From NCBI GenBank assembly GCA_964631175.1, contig CAZVWH010000010.1, positions 1 through 49,236 of the forward strand: DNA of 49,236 nt, read 5' to 3'. Positions 43,516 to 49,236 of the stretch are shown piece after piece. The position numbers were made by a program, and so were the translations under genes. The DNA comes from CAZVWH01 sp964631175 (GTDB lineage Bacteria > Planctomycetota > Phycisphaerae > Sedimentisphaerales > Anaerobacaceae). How positions within the stretch are numbered: the stretch's first letter is position 1; every line of letters starts with the position of its first letter. A model generated the notes under the pieces. That model made no database searches, had not been told where the DNA came from, and saw only the letters and a list, made by a program, of their open reading frames with translations.

Positions 43516-43977
43516 CTAATCATTCCGTCCGTAGAGCCAGCTTGCATCGGCTAATTCATAATCAATGATTTCATCGGGGCGGAAAAATATCTCGATTTCT
43601 CGCTCAGCCGATTCCCGACTGTCGGAGCCGTGAATAAGATTGTATCCCCTGGAACAGCTAAAATCGCCCCGAATGGTACCGGGCTGAGCGTCGTAGCCAA
43701 AAGTCGCCCCCATCATCTTGCGTACAATCTCTATAATACCCTCTGCCTCCCAGATCATGACAAGTGAAGGCGCCGAACATATATATCTTACTAAGCCTTC
43801 ATAAAAAGGCTTTTCCTTATGGACGGCATAAAGTTGACGGGCTAACTGCTCAGATATCTGCATAAACTTTGCGGCGGCGAGCTTTAAACCCTTCCGTTCG
43901 AATCGCGATATTATCTCGCCAGCCAAATGACGCTGGATGCCATCCGGCTTGACGATTACCAAAGTTCGTTCTACCAT
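43516..43977 (-). CDS. ndk: nucleoside diphosphate kinase
   Basis: 153 aa. Transfers the gamma phosphate between nucleoside di- and triphosphates via phospho-histidine. LVIVKPDGIQR at the start, FYEGLVRYICSAP, GTIRGDF and the active site NLIHGSDS (H116) are all present. The length is slightly above the usual ~140 aa. It lies 50 nt downstream of the OmpA-type lipoprotein on the same strand. Confidence 0.97.
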   Translation of the reverse strand: MVERTLVIVKPDGIQRHLAGEIISRFERKGLKLAAAKFMQISEQLARQLYAVHKEKPFYEGLVRYICSAPSLVMIWEAEGIIEIVRKMMGATFGYDAQPGTIRGDFSCSRGYNLIHGSDSRESAEREIEIFFRPDEIIDYELADASWLYGRND

Positions 43978-44027
43978 GTTTGTACTTTTTGATTCGTTGC
44001 TCGTTACTATTTACTGTTTGCGAAATG

Positions 44028-44804
44028 CTAAATTCCTTCAGGGACGATGTAAATCTCAACTCGTCTGTTGAGCGGATTGCCTTTTTTGCCGGGCTTATTT
44101 TCCGCGACCGGTCGATATTCACCGAAGCCACGAGCGCTCATTCGCTTCGGGTCAATTTTGCTTTCAGCCATCACGTTCAGCACCGATATAGCTCTGTGGG
44201 CGGACAGGTACCAATTGTTTGGATGTTTAGCAAGTGTCGCAGGTTTCTTAATAGGAATGTCATCGGTGTGGCCTGCGATTATTATATCGAATTTTTTCGC
44301 CTCTTCGGAATTCAAAATTTCACAAAGCGATTTAACAGCTTTAACAGCCTCGGATGCGACCTTATCACTGCCCACTTCAAAAAGCAAATCGCTCTTGAAC
44401 TTTACTATTCCTCGATCGGCATCGTAGGTAACCAAATCGTACTGTTTGGCAAAATCTTCCAGTTTTGTGCTAAGTTCCACCGGTAGCTGCGCACCGCCGT
44501 ATAGCAGCTTCTTCTGCATCGAATCAATCAGGTCTTGTTTTTTAGCCATGTCTTCCTTAAGCGCGGCAATTTTTTGCTCCAGTGTTTCTATATCGATATT
44601 ACCTTTTTCCTTGGCGTCGGCAAGCTGCCTGTTCAACCTATCAAGCTCAAGATTTTTAGTATCCAGCTCGGCCCGCAGCGTATCTATTTGCTTTTGTTGT
44701 GTTTCGTTTCGAATTCGTAAGTCCTCTAACTCCGAGTTACAGCCGCCGACCAGCGCGATACAGACACATACAAGAAAAACCTTCGACAGTTTCATAGTCA
44801 GCAT
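44028..44804 (-). CDS. OmpA/MotB-type peptidoglycan-binding lipoprotein with coiled coil
   Basis: 258 aa. The lipoprotein signal ends in VGGC (C22). Residues about 25-100 form a heptad-rich coiled coil (RNETQQKQIDTLRAELDTKN). The C-terminal OmpA domain has AGHTDDIPIKKP, NNWYLSAHRAISVLN and GFGEYRPVAEN...NRRVEIYI, typical of peptidoglycan binding. ATG 44804 has AAGGA 8-9 nt upstream, so it is preferred over ATG 44795. It probably tethers an envelope layer to the wall. Confidence 0.88.
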   Translation of the reverse strand: MLTMKLSKVFLVCVCIALVGGCNSELEDLRIRNETQQKQIDTLRAELDTKNLELDRLNRQLADAKEKGNIDIETLEQKIAALKEDMAKKQDLIDSMQKKLLYGGAQLPVELSTKLEDFAKQYDLVTYDADRGIVKFKSDLLFEVGSDKVASEAVKAVKSLCEILNSEEAKKFDIIIAGHTDDIPIKKPATLAKHPNNWYLSAHRAISVLNVMAESKIDPKRMSARGFGEYRPVAENKPGKKGNPLNRRVEIYIVPEGI

Positions 44805-45535
44805 TGTCCAATCCTTTCCAAAATTAAGATACCATCATATAAAATATACATGAATTTTATTTATAAGCTATTACAGCCTGTTAGCTATCGAGACGGCGCC
44901 GCTCACCACACAACGTAATTTCTCTTCTCTCCGATTGTACATAAGTAAAGTCTATTCATATTGAACCGTCAAGAATAAATACCAAAATATAAAATGCTCA
45001 GGCAAAAATAGATAGGAATTCTTTATCGCTTAACTGATAATTAAATCGGGCATCTTTCAAGCGGCTGCCGTTAATAGGATTTTATCGTAAAAAGCTAATA
45101 TTCCGATAAATATTGAAAAAGATAATCTGGTAAACAATACTATCCCTTAACCGAACGTGAAGCTCCACGGCTTTACGGCCGTGGCATCCTCACATACCTC
45201 GGCGAAACCCGCCGAAGCATACCCTACTTCGCCAAAGCTACGGAGGGTTACCCTTTTCGCACTTCCATCCTCCGTCTCTTAGGGACTGCGGAGGACAGGC
45301 ATCCACTCCCGCTCTTGCTTCGCCTGCCCCCGCGTCTGCCGACGCGAGTCGGGGCGGCGGGCAAGAAGCTGCAGGAGTGGCTTTCTGCAAAGGCGGGTAA
45401 ACTTAAAGCCAAAAATTTATATTGATGTGAATTTCACTTTTGGGTAGTATTTCGCCTTTGAAACAGCGAAACAAGGAGAAAAATAGATAGCTCTGATTAG
45501 CTTGCTCTACTAAAAATTCCTTTGGAGGTACAGAT
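44805..45535. other. 731-base divergent gap with GC-rich structured repeats
   Basis: Bases 44805-45150 are AT-rich with no recognised gene. Bases 45150-45410 are GC-rich and hairpin-rich. CCACGGC-TTTAC-GGCCGTGG (near 45166-45186) resembles the CCACGGCTnnAGCCGTGG hairpins often found at IS200/IS605 ends or REP-type repeats. AACCCGCCGAAG, CTTCGCCAAAG and GGAGGACAGGCATCCACTCC words follow. No transposase frame is present, so this may be a remnant or a repeat cluster. The lipoprotein gene at 45536 has GGAGGT just upstream. Confidence 0.5.
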
Positions 45536-46360
45536 ATGAAGAAGTTAATCGTTTTAATACTGGCCTATTCTGTTTTTTTTTCTGGCTGTGACAGTCGTGA
45601 GTCCGGTTCTGCTCCCGCCTCTTTGCCGGATGACGAAAATGACAATACTGCATTGGCTGAGGTTTCTGTTTTAGATGAGAATGAGTTGGGACTAAGCCAG
45701 CAAATCGAGCAGCCGCTTGAGCCGGTAGTTGAGCCTTTTGACTGGGATGCAGACGACGAAGAAGATTGGAGTCGGAAAGTCGAGCAAATAAACAAGCCAA
45801 TTGAGGCTTCTATCTTCGATTTGAATGATTTGGAGGTTAGTGAGGAGGTTAGCAAGACCCGCGAGCCGGACGTTATCTTTGTCCCTACACCTCCAAAGGT
45901 AGTGGAAAAGATGTTGGAGATGGTAAAAGTCCGGAAGGACGATTTGCTCTACGATTTAGGCTGTGGGGACGGCCGGATTGTAGTGATGGCAGCTCAGCAG
46001 TACGGCTGCAAGGCCGTAGGCTACGACATAGACCCACGGCGCATCAAAGAGTCGCTGGAAAACGTAGAGAAGAACAACGTCGGGCACTTAGTTACAATTG
46101 AGCAGAAGGATATTTTTGCCCTCGATCTTAGCGATGCGAATGTAATTACTCTCTATCTGCTACCGAGTCTGAATGTGAAGCTGATCCCGCAATTGGAAAA
46201 GCTCAAGCCCGGCTCACGGATAGTCTCGCACGATTTTGATATGAGAGGAGTCAAGCCGGACGAGGTTGTCACGGTCACCGCCGAAGATGGTTCACAACAC
46301 CAGGTATATCTGTGGACAACGCCGCTTAAAAAAGAAAGTGGGGAACAAGACTCGCTCTAA
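45536..46360 (+). CDS. lipoprotein-anchored class I SAM-methyltransferase-like protein
   Basis: 274 aa. MKKLIVLILAYSVFFSGC is a lipoprotein-like signal with the Cys at residue 18. An acidic, probably disordered linker covers residues 20-110. The methyltransferase fold follows: FVPTPPKVVEKMLEM, motif I YDLGCGDGR (139-147), YDIDPRR at strand 2, and a YLLP strand-4 motif. ATG 45536 has GGAGGT about 7 nt upstream. A Rossmann methyltransferase outside the cytoplasm would lack a SAM supply, so either the signal is not used or the domain has another role. No partner gene is adjacent. Confidence 0.85.
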   Translation: MKKLIVLILAYSVFFSGCDSRESGSAPASLPDDENDNTALAEVSVLDENELGLSQQIEQPLEPVVEPFDWDADDEEDWSRKVEQINKPIEASIFDLNDLEVSEEVSKTREPDVIFVPTPPKVVEKMLEMVKVRKDDLLYDLGCGDGRIVVMAAQQYGCKAVGYDIDPRRIKESLENVEKNNVGHLVTIEQKDIFALDLSDANVITLYLLPSLNVKLIPQLEKLKPGSRIVSHDFDMRGVKPDEVVTVTAEDGSQHQVYLWTTPLKKESGEQDSL

Positions 46361-46996
46361 CAATGTAGGTTCACTAAAGGAAATTCTGATACGTAGTCTA
46401 AAACCAACCATAGATTTTGTTAATTCGTTCTTAGCCCTTAGCTTTGTTACCTTTGGGTCTGAGCCTCGGGGTCGAAGACAAGGTTAAACTCCGTGGAGGA
46501 ACAAACTCCGCGAAACGCTGGGTCGCCGAAATCACCGCCGACGTCAAGACCATTCGTCTCATTTAACGATGAAATCGCAGCCGCTAAAGCCGCAGTTTAT
46601 CCACCGTGCTGAAAGTCCGCCGCAGGCGGGGCGGAACCACGCCGCAAAGAAATATCATGGTGAATTTGCCTCTCTGAACTTCGAGGATGGTAAACGTCAT
46701 TGCGAGGAGGCCGGGCACGGCCGACGTGGCAATCTCAACATAATCACCAATCTCTAATTCTCCAATAACTATATTGCGGGGCCCTTTCTCAAAAAAAGTG
46801 TTGTGCTAATAGCCAGAAACAGGTAAAATTCTCTAAGCATACAAAATGCGAGACCGAACCAGAAACTTTTACCTTGTGCCCTTTTGTTCTTATGCTCTTG
46901 TGAACCTACGACTTATGCACTAATCTCGTTTGACGGGAATTGCGATTTTAGTTAGTATTTGCTTTAAAAATGTAAAAATGTCAAAGGTTAAATCAT
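46361..46996. other. 636-base gap with dispersed repeats and a possible small ORF remnant
   Basis: The gap contains GTCCGCCGCAGGCGGGGCGG (near 46615-46635) and CGTCATTGCGAGGAGG...CGACGTGGCAATCT (near 46698-46735), both of a kind typical of dispersed repeats. A short coding-like stretch is annotated separately. The rest is featureless. Confidence 0.45.
46444..46566 (+). CDS. possible 40-codon ORF or coding remnant
   Basis: From TTG at 46444 the frame reads LLPLGLSLGVEDKVKLRG, then GTNSAKRWVAEITADVKTIRLI, and stops at TAA 46564-46566. The composition is protein-like, but there is no ATG, no clear ribosome-binding site and no recognised family. It may be the end of a decayed gene. Confidence 0.2.
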   Translation: MLPLGLSLGVEDKVKLRGGTNSAKRWVAEITADVKTIRLI

Positions 46997-47419
46997 ATGG
47001 AATGGATAGGGCCATATTCAATTGATGAGTTGTTGGACAGTTTTCTAAAGCCTTCTTTTCCAATTCCTCCTGAAACCAACGGGGTATATCTCATTTCCAA
47101 AAATACTTGGAATATACAGCCAACAAGCGATTGCATCCCACTTTATGTTGGCAGTAATACAGGTAAGTCTAAACGATTTCGCACGCGGATCGGTGACTTA
47201 ATTGCTGACATGTTTGCTTTCTTCGGGGATGACACAGGACATCATTCGGGAGGCCAATCCCTACATAATTACTGTAAGCGAAGTCATACAAATCCAAAAA
47301 ATCTGTACATTGGTTGGGCGGAAAAATGCCGCTGTGTAAGATGTGTGGAGAACAAGATCTATGATCAACTGAAGCCAAGGCTGAACAAGAATAGGCCAAC
47401 TCGATGTAAAGAGCATTGA
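46997..47419 (+). CDS. small GIY-YIG-like protein
   Basis: A 140-aa protein. NGVYLIS (GVY 29-31), PLYVGSN (LYVG 49-52), arginines in KRFRTRIGDL (60-64), E118 in CVENKIYDQLKP and LNKN (129-132) follow the order of a GIY-YIG nuclease core. The match is by motif order only. Four cysteines/histidines near 111-140 (CRCVRC, CKEH) could add a metal site. It stands alone on the plus strand, just outside the palindrome array, and may be cargo of a mobile region. Confidence 0.55.
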   Translation: MEWIGPYSIDELLDSFLKPSFPIPPETNGVYLISKNTWNIQPTSDCIPLYVGSNTGKSKRFRTRIGDLIADMFAFFGDDTGHHSGGQSLHNYCKRSHTNPKNLYIGWAEKCRCVRCVENKIYDQLKPRLNKNRPTRCKEH

Positions 47420-47670
47420 ATTATGAAGTGCAATGTGCCTGTTGAAAAAGTCGATTGCGTCTGCAAAAATAGGTGGGTGTTCTTGGGGAAAATAGGAACG
47501 TTTACCAATTTTGCATTTTTCATATTCTTCTTTGTTACTTTAGCATATCACGGTGTGCATTGCACACCCTACCTTTTGGATTCCTGCTTGGCGCAGGAAT
47601 GACAGCCCTAAGCACTCAGCAATTGGTAAGTACAATTGGTATAAAACATTTTTTTACGTTCATACATAGC
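47420..47670. other. gap left of the palindrome array with short palindromes
   Basis: It contains GGTGTGCA-T-TGCACACC (near 47551-47567) and ATTCCTGC-TTGGC-GCAGGAAT (near 47579-47600). The last ~25 bases (CGTTCATACATAGCATACG) are nearly repeated before the palindrome at 48702, marking a shared left boundary. No gene is supported. Confidence 0.45.
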
Positions 47671-47701
47671 ATACGTAAAGCGCGTACGCGCTTTACGTAT
47701 G
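47670..47701. repeat. array palindrome P1 (32 bp perfect)
   Basis: The half-site TACGTAAAGCGCGT is followed by its exact inverse complement. Flanking bases extend the symmetry to 32 bp here. A copy of spacer and ntpD tail follows. Confidence 0.95.
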
Positions 47702-47786
47702 AGCTTCTTTCCTGCAATTGATTGTTAAGGTGATATAGAAGAATAAACAAAGAGGAAATTGTAAAGCACAAATCCCAAACCACGAA

Positions 47787-47840
47787 CTACGCTCTAATAA
47801 TGTCGGTTATTTTCATCAGGCGGGAGATGTTATCACGCTT
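47787..47840 (-). pseudogene. duplicated 3' tail of ntpD, copy A
   Basis: Read on the minus strand it ends KRDNISRLMKITDIIRA then TAG. The last 15 residues equal those of the true ntpD end at 49082. The three base differences in that stretch are all synonymous. No start or upstream gene body is present. Confidence 0.9.
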
Positions 47841-47932
47841 GGTGTTTATTGTTCAACATTCGATCGATTTGTAAGATTTCGTTTTTATCAGAGAGGTCAC
47901 ATCTTTTGAAGATACAGAATTGATGTGTCACG

Positions 47933-47960
47933 TACGTAAAGCGCGTACGCGCTTTACGTA
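47933..47960. repeat. array palindrome P2 (28 bp perfect)
   Basis: Identical core to P1, 261 bp further on. On the plus strand it is followed by TTAGCTTTTTT, so it could act as an intrinsic terminator in that direction. Confidence 0.95.
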
Positions 47961-48047
47961 TTAGCTTTTTTGCTGCGATTGATTGTTAAGGTGATATAAA
48001 AGAATAAACAAAGAGGAAATTGTAAAGCACAAATCCCAAACCACGAA

Positions 48048-48104
48048 CTACGCTCTAATAATGTCGGTTATTTTCATCAGGCGGGAGGTATTATCACTTT
48101 CGGC
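48048..48104 (-). pseudogene. duplicated 3' tail of ntpD, copy B (diverged)
   Basis: Minus-strand reading AESDNTSRLMKITDIIRA then TAG. Compared with the gene it has one amino-acid change in the last 15 residues (I to T) plus R to S just upstream. The flank to the right of this copy has diverged from that of copies A and C. Confidence 0.85.
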
Positions 48105-48197
48105 GTTTAACGTACAGCACTCAGTCGGTTTTTTATATTTTATTTTAAGAAACAACATTATTTATCCATTTCAAAGATACAGAGTTGATGTGTCACG

Positions 48198-48240
48198 TAC
48201 GTAAAGCGCGTACCTGTGGCAGAGCTACGCGCTTTACGTA
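48198..48240. repeat. array palindrome P3, interrupted by 15 nt
   Basis: The core is present, but CTGTGGCAGAGCTAC is inserted after TACGTAAAGCGCGTAC, leaving GCGCTTTACGTA on the far side. The inserted end repeats TAC, which may be a 3-nt duplication. Confidence 0.9.
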
Positions 48241-48325
48241 TATGCTTTTTCCACACTATGCACTACTGATGATATCCAACTCTTTAGACCTGTGTTAGAA
48301 TCGGCTATAAAATTCTCTACAAAAG

Positions 48326-48358
48326 TGCTGACTCCTGTGCAGAATCTGCTATAATTAT
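48326..48358 (+). promoter_or_regulatory. candidate promoter of the LuxR-type gene, with duplicated upstream motif
   Basis: CTGACT (48328-48333), a 16-nt spacer and TATAAT (48350-48355) form a good sigma-70-like promoter. It would start transcription within a few bases of the ATG at 48365, so the mRNA would be leaderless. CTGTGTTAGAATCGGCTATAAAATT upstream and CTGTGCAGAATCTGCTATAATTA here form a direct repeat about 45 bp apart. Confidence 0.5.
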
Positions 48359-48364
48359 TGCACT

Positions 48365-48601
48365 ATGTTTAGCTCAAGACAGTGGAACTACATCCAAAAC
48401 GGCTTTCACCTAACGCCCCGGCAGACTGAGATTACAAGGTTGGTCTGTGAGGGCCTAAATAACAGCCAGATCGCAAAAAAGTGCCATATCACCTACAATA
48501 CTGCCAGAACACATGTAGCCCATATCTGCGTTAAAGTGACTGTCCATGGCCGAGCAGAATTGATCCTTCGTCTAATTAAAGTCGCCAAACGCGCTAAATA
48601 A
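48365..48601 (+). CDS. stand-alone LuxR-type helix-turn-helix regulator
   Basis: A 78-aa protein that is almost only a LuxR/GerE domain. LTPRQTEITRLVCEGLNNSQIA and HITYNTARTHVAHI (helix 3) are followed by GRAELILRL. No receiver or sensor domain is present. It lies between palindromes P3 and P4, replacing the usual spacer and ntpD tail. There is no Shine-Dalgarno, which agrees with a leaderless start. It probably binds DNA as a dimer; its targets are unknown. Confidence 0.8.
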   Translation: MFSSRQWNYIQNGFHLTPRQTEITRLVCEGLNNSQIAKKCHITYNTARTHVAHICVKVTVHGRAELILRLIKVAKRAK

Positions 48602-48700
48602 ATCCGCTCCACCTTGTAATAATCCACGTATAACACTTATAATCCATGCAGAAAACCTAGTTAAAACTATGTAAATAATCTTTTCGCATTCACATATAGC

Positions 48701-48730
48701 ATACGTAAAGCGCGTACGCGCTTTACGTAT
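48701..48730. repeat. array palindrome P4 (30 bp perfect)
   Basis: Same core as P1, with the same left flank (ATAGCATACG). The TTAGCTTTTTT follow-on is as at P2. Confidence 0.95.
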
Positions 48731-48816
48731 TAGCTTTTTTCCTGCGATTGATTGTTAAGGTGATATAAAAGAATAAACAAAGAGGAAATTGTAAAGCACA
48801 AATCCCAAACCACGAA

Positions 48817-48870
48817 CTACGCTCTAATAATGTCGGTGATTTTCATCAGGCGGGAGATGTTGTCATGCTT
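48817..48870 (-). pseudogene. duplicated 3' tail of ntpD, copy C
   Basis: Minus-strand reading KHDNISRLMKITDIIRA then TAG. In the last 15 codons only one base differs from the true gene (TCC for TCT, synonymous). Homology to ntpD stops just upstream of this point. Confidence 0.9.
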
Positions 48871-48966
48871 GATGTTTATTGTTCAACATTTGATCGATTT
48901 GTAGCATTTCGTTTTTATCAGAGAGGTCACATATTTCTTTTGAAGATACAGAATTGATGTGTCGCG

Positions 48967-48994
48967 TACGTAAAGCGCGTACGCGCTTTACGTA
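48967..48994. repeat. array palindrome P5 (28 bp perfect), next to the true ntpD
   Basis: Same core, 265 bp after P4. The spacer that follows is the same as after P2 and P4 and leads into the stop codon of the real ntpD at 49082. The 48602-49081 stretch holds no gene other than these array parts. Confidence 0.95.
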
Positions 48995-49081
48995 TTAGCT
49001 TTTTTCCTGCGATTGATTGTTAAGGTGATATAAAAGAATAAACAAAGAGGAAATTGTAAAGCACAAATCCCAAACCACGAA

Positions 49082-49236
49082 CTACGCTCTAATAATGTCG
49101 GTGATTTTCATCAGGCGAGAGATGTTGTCACGCTCGGCTTCGGCCAGCTTGTCAAAAATAAACTTGATAGTCTTATGCAGCTCCGGAATCACAACGTGCT
49201 CTAATACATTGACCCTTCGGCGAGTCATATTCAGCT
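49082..49236 (-). CDS. ntpD: V-type ATP synthase subunit D, C-terminal part, cut by window edge
   Basis: The minus-strand frame reads LNMTRRRVNVLEHVVIPEL, HKTIKFIFDKLAEAERDN, ISRLMKITDIIRA, then TAG. TRRRVNxLEHVVIP followed by a charged helix is characteristic of V/A-type ATPase subunit D, the central-stalk rotor subunit. The 5' part lies beyond the window. Its last codons recur three times in the adjoining array. Confidence 0.85.
   Translation of the reverse strand, partial: LNMTRRRVNVLEHVVIPELHKTIKFIFDKLAEAERDNISRLMKITDIIRA

Noticed and set aside
47473..47721. 82-codon plus-strand frame left of the array
   Set aside because: It runs through two palindromes and the array repeat, has no ribosome-binding site and no family-like sequence.
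47670..49000. Integron cassette array (palindromes as attC sites)
   Set aside because: The palindromes are perfect and lack the paired R and L boxes and extrahelical bases of attC. Most units hold no cassette gene, and no integron integrase is present.
47670..49000. CRISPR array
   Set aside because: The units are about 265 bp, the inter-palindrome DNA is itself repeated rather than unique, and there are no cas genes.
47670..49000. XerCD dif site
   Set aside because: The 28-bp length is tempting, but the sequence is fully symmetric, without the distinct XerC and XerD arms and 6-bp centre, and it is repeated five times.

Overview
The window looks like a chromosomal segment of a planctomycete, probably of the class Phycisphaerae. 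The evidence is indirect. Ribosomal protein L22 carries an N-terminal XRE-like helix-turn-helix, there is a secreted beta-helix protein with a dockerin-like DxNxDGxxD module, several lipoproteins are present, and a V-type ATPase gene sits at the right edge. I infer the class from these traits; no 16S gene is present.

Region 1 (1-35,265, all minus strand) is one fused translation and transcription cluster. In transcription order it reads tRNA-Thr, tuf, rpmG, tRNA-Trp, secE, nusG, a broken methyltransferase, rplK, rplA, rplJ, rplL, rpoB, rpoC, rpsL, rpsG, fusA. It continues with the S10, spc and alpha genes rpsJ, rplC, D, W, B, rpsS, rplV, rpsC, rplP, rpmC, rpsQ, rplN, X, E, rpsN, H, rplF, R, rpsE, rplO, secY, adk, map, infA, rpmJ, rpsM, K, D, rpoA, rplQ, then a HIT protein and a partial initiator tRNA. 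L30 (rpmD) is absent from its usual place. A promoter and a leader of about 430 nt precede rpsJ. Unusually, many gaps in this cluster contain long imperfect inverted repeats built from short reiterated words (TTACCAGTTACC, CTTTAGGCACTTTAG, TCTGAATTCTG). Similar words have entered the coding sequences of rpsG and rplD.

Region 2 (35,266-44,804) holds a HEAT-repeat lipoprotein, a 157-bp inverted-repeat element, a XerC/D-type recombinase that also seems to carry a palindromic insertion, a PurF-like protein lacking its glutaminase cysteine, a secreted beta-helix protein, ndk and an OmpA-type lipoprotein.

Region 3 (44,805-49,236) is accessory. It has GC-rich structured DNA, a lipoprotein fused to a SAM-methyltransferase domain, a GIY-YIG-like protein and a small LuxR-type regulator. 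The right end is an array of about 265-bp units. Each unit joins a 28-bp perfect palindrome to a copy of the last codons of the V-type ATPase subunit D gene, whose true 3' end is at 49,082. The duplicated tails still encode nearly the same peptide. This looks like repeated insertion at, or accretion onto, the 3' end of that gene, with a regulator gene carried between units. It is the best candidate here for an undescribed system.
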